A DNA stretch of 5,051 nucleotides, taken from an uncultured Clostridia bacterium. GTDB taxonomy: Bacteria; Bacillota_A; Clostridia; TANB77; CAG-508. The stretch lies in NCBI GenBank assembly GCA_947369305.1, contig CANBLA010000081.1, positions 1-5,051 of the forward strand, given 5' to 3'. The notes beneath the pieces were generated by a model. That model saw only the letters and a list, made by a program, of their open reading frames with translations. It had not been told where the DNA came from and did no database searches. The translations under genes and the position numbers were made by a program. Positions 1 through 5,051 of the stretch are shown here, one piece after another; the first letter of the stretch is position 1, and every line of letters begins with the position of its first letter.

Positions 1-416
1 TTAAGCGTCATCTCATCTGGTATTTTGGGAATTGAAGGAATAACTCTAATTTTACAAGTAAGCACCTTCATCTTACTACCCGCATACTTTTTCTGTGCAC
101 TTTTTTTCAAGCGCAAATATACTTTAACTTCAACAGGTTTTGTTGCGGGTTTTTTAGGATTTACTTTAATCGATAAAGCTTTCTTTACTTTTGAAACTTT
201 CAGTATCTTTTTCTTTGAGGACGTTACCTTCTGAATCTCCCAAACATTAGACGCATTTTTAGGAGACAACTTAAGCTCTTTAGTTTCACCTGCATTTACC
301 GTCAGCGTCCGCTTCATTTTTGGATTTGGTGGATTCGCTGCTTCAACCGTAATCCGATTTACTCCAAGCACTACAAAAACAACCATAACCATGACTAATA
401 AGATTTTTTTCCTCAT
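1..416 (-). CDS. Secreted lysine-rich protein of unknown function, C-terminus cut by window edge
   Basis: A frame open from the ATG at 416 to the left edge gives 138 residues without a stop. Residues 1-27 form a classical Sec signal peptide: the basic start MRKK, a hydrophobic core of Ile, Leu, Val and Met (about 5-19), then a VEA-A stretch that fits signal peptidase I cleavage after residue 26 or 27. The visible mature part (111 residues) holds 26 lysines, with only 3 arginines and 6 acidic residues, so it is strongly basic. Alternating beta-type patches (such as TLTVNAGETKELKLSPKNAS and VEVKVYLRLKK) recall bacterial Ig-like (BIG2-type) domains of surface or secreted proteins, but this is a resemblance and no diagnostic motif was identified. 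One Cys is seen at about residue 121. The start is supported by AGGAGGT at 423-429, six bases upstream. The gene is probably exported and may bind the negatively charged cell envelope; its function is not recognised. Confidence 0.8.
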   Translation of the reverse strand, partial: MRKKILLVMVMVVFVVLGVNRITVEAANPPNPKMKRTLTVNAGETKELKLSPKNASNVWEIQKVTSSKKKILKVSKVKKALSIKVNPKKPATKPVEVKVYLRLKKSAQKKYAGSKMKVLTCKIRVIPSIPKIPDEMTL

Positions 417-466
417 TTTTCTACCTCCTGTAATATGATAATTTCTTCTGAGGAATAGAAGTTCAC
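413..466 (-). CDS. Possible 17-codon leader ORF overlapping the secreted-protein start
   Basis: A GTG at 466-464 opens a short frame that would read MNFYSSEEIIILQEVEK and stop at TGA (415-413). That stop overlaps the ATG of the next gene as ATGA, the usual arrangement for translational coupling. An AGGAGG lies at 476-481, nine bases before the GTG, which is a workable spacing. The frame cannot extend upstream because a TAA lies four codons before the AGG AGG codons. The peptide has no recognisable domain. It could be a true leader peptide or a chance frame behind a second Shine-Dalgarno-like sequence; the GTG start and tiny size keep confidence low. Confidence 0.3.
   Translation of the reverse strand: MNFYSSEEIIILQEVEK
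423..429 (-). promoter_or_regulatory. Ribosome binding site of the secreted-protein gene
   Basis: The minus strand reads AGGAGGT followed by six bases and ATG at 416. This is a near-perfect Shine-Dalgarno sequence and fixes the start codon. It lies inside the last codons of the possible short leader ORF (413-466), so leader translation would cover or expose it. Confidence 0.85.
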
Positions 467-476
467 TTTGTTATAC

Positions 477-494
477 CTCCTAAATTATTAGGAG
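477..494 (-). promoter_or_regulatory. Hairpin that would sequester the upstream AGGAGG
   Basis: CTCCTAA (477-483) and TTAGGAG (488-494) are exact reverse complements with a four-base loop. In the minus-strand transcript the 3' arm of the stem contains most of the AGGAGG at 476-481. The structure lies in the untranslated leader of the secreted-protein gene, about 60-80 bases before its ATG. It has no T-tract after it, so it is not an intrinsic terminator. A role in gating translation of the short leader ORF is inferred. Confidence 0.45.
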
Positions 495-531
495 CAAGTG
501 ACACCTATATCCAATATAACCAAAAACACTA

Positions 532-598
532 AAAAATGTGCTTTGATTATACCATAACAAAATATATTGTTATAATAATATTATTATAGCACATTTTT
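532..598. repeat. 11-bp inverted repeat flanking nested palindromes
   Basis: AAAAATGTGCT (532-542) and AGCACATTTTT (588-598) are perfect inverted copies 45 bases apart. Between them sit ATAACAA/TTGTTAT (554-560 and 567-573, six-base loop) and the 18-bp palindrome of alternating AT triplets at 571-588. The arms carry A-tracts outside and T-tracts outside on the other side, so in either direction the element could act as a weak bidirectional terminator for fic read-through. Alternatively, since the arms fall on the P1 spacer and the predicted P2 start, they may be a two-site operator. A very small MITE-like remnant is possible but no target duplication is clear. Confidence 0.55.
546..554 (-). 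promoter_or_regulatory. Second extended -10 element (P2) upstream of the secreted-protein gene
   Basis: The minus strand reads TGGTATAAT, a perfect TATAAT at 551-546 preceded by a TGn extension. Seventeen bases upstream (569-574) the -35 match is poor (TATAAC), so activity would rest on the extended -10 or on an activator. A start site would fall near 539-540, giving a leader of about 120 bases. Confidence 0.4.
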
Positions 599-611
599 CA
601 TATTATTTCAA
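583..611 (-). promoter_or_regulatory. Near-consensus promoter (P1) for the secreted-protein gene
   Basis: The minus strand shows TTGAAA (-35, positions 611-606), a 17-base spacer, and TATAAT (-10, positions 588-583), with TGC directly before the -10 as an extended -10. This is a strong housekeeping-sigma promoter by pattern. The start site would be near 576, giving a leader of about 160 bases before the ATG at 416. The -10 flank overlaps one arm of an 11-bp inverted repeat and the -10 itself lies in an 18-bp palindrome (571-588), both possible operator sites. Confidence 0.7.
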
Positions 612-624
612 TTTTTTCACAATC

Positions 625-672
625 TTTTGTTATCTAATTTTGATGAATTATTTTGTTATCTTGTTTTGATGA
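625..672. repeat. Tandem direct repeat, 22 bases at 26-base period
   Basis: Positions 625-646 and 651-672 match at 20 of 22 bases: both read TTTTGTTATC, then T plus two variable bases, then TTTTGATGA. The copies lie 14 to 61 bases upstream of the P1 -35 box, where an activator or repressor of the secreted-protein gene would bind. The core TTTGTTAT occurs again at 467-474 on the plus strand and at 561-554 on the minus strand, so it may be a shared protein-binding motif; AT-rich composition makes part of this expected by chance. Confidence 0.55.
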
Positions 673-706
673 TTGTGTGTTTAGCTCTTCTTGAAATCCT
701 TCCTCT

Positions 707-1432
707 CTATTCATCTTCCTCTTCTGATACTTGCCTTATTGCTTCTTTATGATTACACATTTTTTCATCCAGTCTTGCTTGACATTTTTGTAATACTTGA
801 ACTAATTTATCTACATTTCCCATTGTTTGCACTTCATATAAAGCATTTCTATACGCTTTATTATATTCCTCATCAATCGCAACCAAATCAATTGAATTTT
901 CAATGCATTGTCTTAACATAATGAATCTTCCTATCCTTCCATTTCCATCTTGAAAAGGATGAATTTGTTCAAATTTTTGGTGAAAATCCGCTATATTAGA
1001 CAAACTTTCTATTTTATCTTTTAATAAGGTTTCCATTAATTCAGTAACTTCATATGGCTGTGCTAATTCAATATCTACACTTCTTAATTGATTTGGAATT
1101 TTTTTATACACTCCCGATAAACCATATTTTTCGTCACTTGTATTCTTTTTTAAAACAGAATGATATTCTCTTACTAACCTTGCTGTTAATGGTTCCCTTA
1201 ATGTATTAACCACAAAATCAAACAATTCTAAGGAGTTAATCGTTTCTTGTACATCATCAATGGAATGTTCTCCTGTTACTATATTTTCTTCTAAAAGAAT
1301 ATTTAATTGTTGTATACTAAATGTACTGCCTTCTAGTTTATTCGAATGATACAAATATTCTATTTTCAAAGCGTCATAGACTGAATTTTTTATTTTGGAC
1401 AATTTCTGCATCGTATTAATTGATATTTTCAT
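707..1432 (-). CDS. Class II Fic-domain protein (probable protein AMP/NMP transferase)
   Basis: This 241-residue protein carries an intact Fic motif, HPFQDGNGRIGR, at residues 158-169. It matches HxFx(D/E)GNGRxxR, with catalytic His158, metal-binding Asp162 and phosphate-contacting Gly/Asn/Arg residues present. Fic enzymes typically move AMP (or another nucleotide moiety) from ATP to a hydroxyl side chain of a target protein. Residues 30-35, SNKLEG, match the inhibitory (S/T)xxxE(G/N) motif, and its position before the Fic core marks a class II, self-inhibited member in which Glu34 would block productive ATP binding. Around 104-116 is the probable target-docking flap. The C-terminus is acidic (EEEDE), and no DNA-binding domain, signal peptide or membrane segment is seen, so it should be cytosolic. 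AGGAG at 1439-1443 lies six bases before the ATG, supporting this start. It begins 29 bases after the lysS stop on the same strand and is probably co-transcribed. The target protein is unknown. Confidence 0.9.
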   Translation of the reverse strand: MKISINTMQKLSKIKNSVYDALKIEYLYHSNKLEGSTFSIQQLNILLEENIVTGEHSIDDVQETINSLELFDFVVNTLREPLTARLVREYHSVLKKNTSDEKYGLSGVYKKIPNQLRSVDIELAQPYEVTELMETLLKDKIESLSNIADFHQKFEQIHPFQDGNGRIGRFIMLRQCIENSIDLVAIDEEYNKAYRNALYEVQTMGNVDKLVQVLQKCQARLDEKMCNHKEAIRQVSEEEDE

Positions 1433-1438
1433 ATTTTT

Positions 1439-1443
1439 CTCCT
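1439..1443 (-). promoter_or_regulatory. Ribosome binding site of the Fic gene
   Basis: AGGAG on the minus strand, six bases before the ATG at 1432. It sits in the 29-base gap after lysS, which contains no terminator-like hairpin and no convincing promoter. Confidence 0.7.
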
Positions 1444-1461
1444 ATCTCATACAAAATATCA

Positions 1462-2949
1462 TTATGAAACTGGTTTCATCGTTGGAAACAACAACACATC
1501 TCGAATCGACGCACGATCCGTAAACAACATAATCATTCTGTCTACACCAATTCCCAAACCGCCTGTTGGTGGCAAACCATACTCTAAGCTATGCACAAAA
1601 TCCTCATCCATCATGTTGGCTTCGTCGTCGCCTGCTTCACGTTGTTTGACTTGTGCCAAAAAGCGCTCGTACTGATCAATTGGGTCATTTAATTCGGAAT
1701 AAGCATTTCCATATTCGCGCTTATCAATAAAAAACTCAAATCGTTCAGTTAAACGTCCATCAGATGGTTTCTTTTTGGTAAGTGGAGATACTTCAATCGG
1801 ATAATCGTAAATAAACGTTGGCTGAATCAATGTTTCTTCCACAAATTCTTCAAAGAACTCATTGATCACATACCCTCTTGTTTGCTTGCTTTTTTCCATT
1901 TCAATGCCTTTTTCTTTGGCAATCGTAAGTGCTTCTTCATCAGAATTGATTGTATTAAAGTCAATTCCAGTTACTTCTTTTATGCTATCTATCATGCTAA
2001 TCCTTTTCCACTTCGTCCCTAAATCAATTTGTGTGCCTTGATAAGAAATCTTGGTTGTATTTAACAGTTTTTCAGCAATGGTTTGAAACATTTCTTCTAC
2101 CAAATCCATCATATCGTTATAATCTTGGTAAGCAGCATACAATTCCATTGAAGTAAATTCTGGATTATGGCGAATATCAATTCCTTCATTTCGAAAGTTC
2201 TTTCCGATTTCATAAACACGATCAAATCCACCAACAATCAATCTTTTCAAATATAACTCTGGTGCAATTCTTAAATACATATCTAAATTCAAAGCATTAT
2301 GATACGTTTCAAATGGTTTCGCAGTCGCACCACCAGCAATCGTGCTCAAAGAAGGCGTTTCCACTTCCATATAATTTCTTGCATCCAAAAAGTTTCTCAT
2401 TTCTTTGATGATTTTACTTCTCATCTCAAACGTATCTTTTACTTCTGGATTGACAATTAAATCCACATATCTTTGACGATAACGAAGTTCCGTATCTTTC
2501 AAACCATGAAATTTTTCAGGCAAATCTCTCAAAGCCTTGGCAAGCAAAACAACTTCTTTGGCATGAATCGAAATCTCCTCCGTTTTTGTCTTAAATACAA
2601 AACCTTTTAACCCAATAATATCCCCAATATCATACGTTTTAAATGCCTTATAACTTTCTTCTCCTAAATCATTAATGCTCACATAACTTTGGATTTTTCC
2701 CGTACTATCTTGAATGGTACAAAAAGAAGCCTTTCCCATAATTCTTTTTGCCATAATTCTTCCTGCCACAGAAACATCTTTATTTTCAAAATCCGCATAA
2801 TTGTCTTTAATTTGCTTGCTAAGCTCTGTTCGATCGTATTTGGTAATTTGAAAAGGGTCTTTTCCTGCTTCTTGCAATTCTTTTAGTTTATCTTTTCTGA
2901 TTTGCATCAATCGATTTAATTCTAATTCTTCATTTTGTGTTTCGTCCAT
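1462..2949 (-). CDS. lysS: Lysyl-tRNA synthetase, class II
   Basis: LysRS charges tRNA-Lys with lysine using ATP in the cytosol. The 495-residue length is normal for bacterial LysS. A helical start is followed by the N-terminal OB-fold anticodon-binding domain (about 58-140, including [20 protein letters not shown]). The class II catalytic core then runs to the end: motif 1 region about 172-200 ending in MEVETPSLS, motif 2 at about 246-271 ([20 protein letters not shown]), and motif 3 at about 460-476 ([17 protein letters not shown], with the ATP-binding Arg471). The C-terminus [10 protein letters not shown] is the usual LysS ending, so no C-terminal extension is present. AGGAG at 2957-2961 lies seven bases before the ATG. 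It has its own promoter (2979-3007) with an untranslated leader of only about 20 bases, so no T-box or riboswitch can fit. The Fic gene follows closely. Confidence 0.98.
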   Translation of the reverse strand: MDETQNEELELNRLMQIRKDKLKELQEAGKDPFQITKYDRTELSKQIKDNYADFENKDVSVAGRIMAKRIMGKASFCTIQDSTGKIQSYVSINDLGEESYKAFKTYDIGDIIGLKGFVFKTKTEEISIHAKEVVLLAKALRDLPEKFHGLKDTELRYRQRYVDLIVNPEVKDTFEMRSKIIKEMRNFLDARNYMEVETPSLSTIAGGATAKPFETYHNALNLDMYLRIAPELYLKRLIVGGFDRVYEIGKNFRNEGIDIRHNPEFTSMELYAAYQDYNDMMDLVEEMFQTIAEKLLNTTKISYQGTQIDLGTKWKRISMIDSIKEVTGIDFNTINSDEEALTIAKEKGIEMEKSKQTRGYVINEFFEEFVEETLIQPTFIYDYPIEVSPLTKKKPSDGRLTERFEFFIDKREYGNAYSELNDPIDQYERFLAQVKQREAGDDEANMMDEDFVHSLEYGLPPTGGLGIGVDRMIMLFTDRASIRDVLLFPTMKPVS

Positions 2950-2978
2950 AAAATCACTCCTCTTTGTTTATTTTATCT

Positions 2979-3007
2979 ATTATATACCAAAAATTGGTTA
3001 TTGTAAA
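2979..3007 (-). promoter_or_regulatory. Promoter of lysS (and probably of the Fic gene)
   Basis: The minus strand reads TTTACA (-35, 3007-3002), a 17-base spacer, and TATAAT (-10, 2984-2979). A start near 2972 leaves about 20 bases before the lysS ATG. The spacer contains the small inverted repeat ACCAA-TTT-TTGGT, which could be a repressor site or chance. It lies directly after the RND terminator, so lysS starts a new transcription unit. Confidence 0.8.
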
Positions 3008-3027
3008 CAGATATTTTTATTTTTGAC

Positions 3028-3053
3028 AAAAAAACAGGTAGTTTCTACTACCC
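3028..3053 (-). terminator. Intrinsic terminator after the RND permease gene
   Basis: On the minus strand GGTAGT pairs with ACTACC (3052-3047 with 3042-3037) around the four-base loop AGAA; the stem can lengthen by wobble pairs. Two bases later a run of seven T follows (3034-3028). It begins about ten bases after the RND stop codon and ends about 20 bases before the lysS -35 box, cleanly separating the two units. Confidence 0.85.
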
Positions 3054-3062
3054 ATTTTCATT

Positions 3063-5051
3063 TTATTTTGCGTTCTTTACCTTCTTCTTCCTACAAAACA
3101 AATCATACAACACAGGCACCAAAAACAACGTAAGCAAAGTCGCATACACCAAACCGCCAATGGCAACAATTCCCAAAGGTTGTGTCATTTCACTTCCTTC
3201 GCCAATTCCTAGCGCCATGGATAATAAACCTAAAATGGTCGTTAAGGCTGTCATTAAAATTGGTCTTAAACGCAATTTTCCAGTCAATTGAATGGCTTCT
3301 ACTCGCTCCATTCCTTCTTCCACCAACTGATTCACACAATCAATAAACACAATTCCATTATTAACAACTATACCTGCCAAAACCAAAAAGCCCAAAATCG
3401 CAATAATGCTAATTGGTGTGCCTGTCATAAACAATCCAAAAATTCCTCCAGTAAAAGCTAATGGCATTGTAAACATAACAATAAACGGCAATTTAAACGA
3501 TTGAAATTGTGCAACCATAATCAAATAAATGAACAATATCGCAACTGCAATCATCAACAGCAAATCTCCTACGTATTCCATGGTGCTATTCATCTCACCT
3601 TCAATTTCAACACGATAGCCTTCTGGCGCTTCATAATTTTTAAAGTTATTTTCCACTTCTCTACTTACTTGCGTCATGCTTGCATCATCTTTTACATGAG
3701 CGGTAACCGTTACATAACGATTATTTTTTTCTCTTGTGATACTTTCCAAACCTGTTGTTTCTTGAACACTTGCAATCTCCGATAAACGAAGCGTCGTTTC
3801 TTCATTATTGTGCTTTCCTTCTAATTCGATATTCATTAAATTATCCATATTCACAACATCTGCATCCGATTTTTGAAGAATGACTTGATATTCTTTGTTG
3901 TCAATCTCAATTTTCGTTCCTTCTAACTCAGTTTTGATTTCACTAGAAATCGTTCCATAGACTTGCGCAATCGTCAAGCCATATTTCATGGCTTTGTTTT
4001 TATCTACCTTAATTCTTTGTTCTTTGGCAGAATTTTCTGTTATGCCTTCTACTTCAGCAATTCCATCAATACTTTTTAATTTATTCTCAACATCGGTTGC
4101 AATTTCTTTGAGTGTATCCAAATTATTTCCTGTTATTTTTAGTGAAATTCCAGATGCCATCATGGCAGACATATCCATATTGGATGTGCTAATTTCTAAT
4201 TCGCAGTTCAAATCTGCAGTTAATTCTTTGATTTTACTCTCAATTTCGTCACTTGTCATCGTTCTTTCTTCCCCAAGCAAAATATACATGCTTGTGCCTG
4301 AAGAACTGGAACCTCCCATCATACTAACACTTGCGTTGTCAATGGCACCTACTTTATCTATATCGCTTATGCTTAAAATTCTTTCCATTACCGTATCAGA
4401 AACTTTTCTCATTTCTTCTGTTGTAGTATTTTTAGGCATTGTAAGCGAAATTGACATTTCATCACTTGCTACATTTGGAATAAATTCAATATCCATTTTC
4501 GTCATCAAATAAACACTAGTTCCCAACAAAACAATTACCAAAATAATAATAACTGCCTTAAATTTCAAAGCTCCGCCTAACAATTTCGAATACATTTGAC
4601 TAACTTTCATAATAAATTTATTTTCTTTTTCCGTTACTTTACCAAACATTTTCGAAGCCATTGCTGGCACAACCGTTAGCGCAACGATTAAACTAGCAAT
4701 TAACGAATACGCAATCGTCAGCCCAATATCTTCAAACAATTGTCTTGACATTCCTTGCACAAACACAATCGGTAAAAATACGCAAACTGTTGTTAAAGTA
4801 GACGCAATAATCGCACCAGTCACTTTTTTAGCACCTTCAATTGAAGCTTCTTTCGTATTTTTTCCTTCTTTTCGTAAACGATAAATATTTTCAATCACAA
4901 CAATGGAGTTATCCACCAACATTCCAACTCCTAAAGCCAAACCAGACAACGACATAATATTAATCGTAATCCCCGTAAAATACATCATACTAATAGCAAA
5001 TACAAGGCTGACTGGAATTGAAATAGCAATAATCACCGTTGGTTTTAATTC
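3063..5051 (-). CDS. RND-superfamily efflux permease (HAE1/AcrB-like), N-terminus cut by window edge
   Basis: The last 662 residues of a proton-driven RND permease; full-length members are about 1,000-1,050 residues, so roughly the first third is missing. A GTG at 5036 is internal, since the frame stays open to the edge (ELKPT precedes it) and family alignment continues. Numbering from the edge, visible parts are TM3 (6-25), TM4 (28-57) with LGVGMLVDNSIVVIEN, TM5 (79-98), TM6 (108-131), TM7 (164-182), the second periplasmic-type porter/docking loop (about 188-490), TM8 (495-516), TM9 (521-544), TM10 (547-574) with GIVVNNGIVFID, TM11 (596-615, after LRLRPILMTALTT) and TM12 (627-652). The tail is basic (CRKKKKVKNAK). 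In AcrB the TM4 pair is Asp-Asp and TM10 has a Lys; here they are Asp47-Asn48 and Asn-Asn, a variant common in Gram-positive SwrC/YerP-like pumps. It should export a lipophilic or amphiphilic compound across the membrane, perhaps with a membrane fusion protein encoded upstream; the substrate is unknown. Confidence 0.95.
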   Translation of the reverse strand, partial: ELKPTVIIAISIPVSLVFAISMMYFTGITINIMSLSGLALGVGMLVDNSIVVIENIYRLRKEGKNTKEASIEGAKKVTGAIIASTLTTVCVFLPIVFVQGMSRQLFEDIGLTIAYSLIASLIVALTVVPAMASKMFGKVTEKENKFIMKVSQMYSKLLGGALKFKAVIIILVIVLLGTSVYLMTKMDIEFIPNVASDEMSISLTMPKNTTTEEMRKVSDTVMERILSISDIDKVGAIDNASVSMMGGSSSSGTSMYILLGEERTMTSDEIESKIKELTADLNCELEISTSNMDMSAMMASGISLKITGNNLDTLKEIATDVENKLKSIDGIAEVEGITENSAKEQRIKVDKNKAMKYGLTIAQVYGTISSEIKTELEGTKIEIDNKEYQVILQKSDADVVNMDNLMNIELEGKHNNEETTLRLSEIASVQETTGLESITREKNNRYVTVTAHVKDDASMTQVSREVENNFKNYEAPEGYRVEIEGEMNSTMEYVGDLLLMIAVAILFIYLIMVAQFQSFKLPFIVMFTMPLAFTGGIFGLFMTGTPISIIAILGFLVLAGIVVNNGIVFIDCVNQLVEEGMERVEAIQLTGKLRLRPILMTALTTILGLLSMALGIGEGSEMTQPLGIVAIGGLVYATLLTLFLVPVLYDLFCRKKKVKNAK

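Noticed and set aside
25..234. Plus-strand open frame of 69 codons
   Set aside because: It lies wholly inside the minus-strand secreted-protein gene, has no ribosome binding site and gives a Phe-rich peptide typical of the complement of lysine codons.
691..921. Plus-strand open frame of 76 codons
   Set aside because: Antisense to the 3' half of the Fic gene, with no ribosome binding site and no recognisable protein; a composition shadow.
707..1461. Fic as the toxin of a two-gene toxin-antitoxin module
   Set aside because: The inhibitory SNKLEG helix is within the same protein (class II) and no small antitoxin gene lies next to it, so a FicA/FicT-type pair is not supported.
2950..3001. T-box or lysine riboswitch upstream of lysS
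   Set aside because: The predicted untranslated leader is only about 20 bases and the whole intergenic gap is about 113 bases, already filled by a terminator and promoter.
3501..4512. Two plus-strand open frames (3501-3785 and 3988-4512)
   Set aside because: Both are antisense to the RND permease and reflect its codon pattern. The longer one looks hydrophobic only because it is the complement of acidic/Ser-rich coding sequence; no start signal is seen.
5034..5036. GTG as the start of a complete 657-residue RND gene
   Set aside because: The frame remains open to the window edge, the GTG falls within a transmembrane segment of the family, and no ribosome binding site precedes it. The gene is truncated by the window, not short.
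1..5051. CRISPR array, tRNA/rRNA gene, transposase or phage gene
   Set aside because: No regularly spaced repeat array beyond the two-copy tandem repeat, no cloverleaf-like sequence, and no integrase, transposase or structural phage protein were seen on either strand.

Overview
The window is AT-rich and every recognisable gene lies on the minus strand. It looks like a chromosomal segment of a low-GC Gram-positive bacterium (Bacillota, Clostridia or Bacilli type). The grounds are strong AGGAGG-type ribosome binding sites, sigma-A-like promoters with 17-base spacers, a class II lysyl-tRNA synthetase of bacterial type, and a Gram-positive-style signal peptide. UGG encodes Trp and TAA/TAG close the three complete or 3'-complete genes, so nothing suggests a changed genetic code. 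The species cannot be named from the sequence alone.

In the direction of transcription (high to low coordinates), four units are seen. (1) 5051-3063 is the C-terminal 662 residues of an RND-superfamily efflux permease. Its N-terminus lies outside the window, and it ends at a clear intrinsic terminator (3028-3053). (2) 2949-1462 is a complete lysS, driven by a good promoter (2979-3007) just past that terminator. (3) 1432-707 is a complete class II (self-inhibited) Fic-domain protein. It starts 29 bases after the lysS stop with no terminator or clear promoter between, so the two are probably co-transcribed. (4) 416-1 is the start of a secreted, very lysine-rich protein that runs off the left edge.

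The intergenic region 417-706 is the most structured part. Going toward the secreted-protein gene it holds a 22-base sequence repeated in tandem at a 26-base period, a near-consensus extended -10 promoter, a second -10 element, an 11-bp inverted repeat whose two copies sit on these promoter elements, two internal palindromes, a hairpin that would bury an AGGAGG sequence, and a possible 17-codon leader ORF overlapping the secreted-protein start as ATGA. This suggests the secreted protein is regulated at both DNA and RNA level, but all of this is inference from sequence pattern.

The RND pump, LysRS and secreted protein are not an obvious shared pathway. The only functional linkage the layout suggests is lysS-fic co-expression. 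I do not see a clearly new defence or mobile system; the best leads are the lysS-fic pairing and the regulatory region at 413-672.
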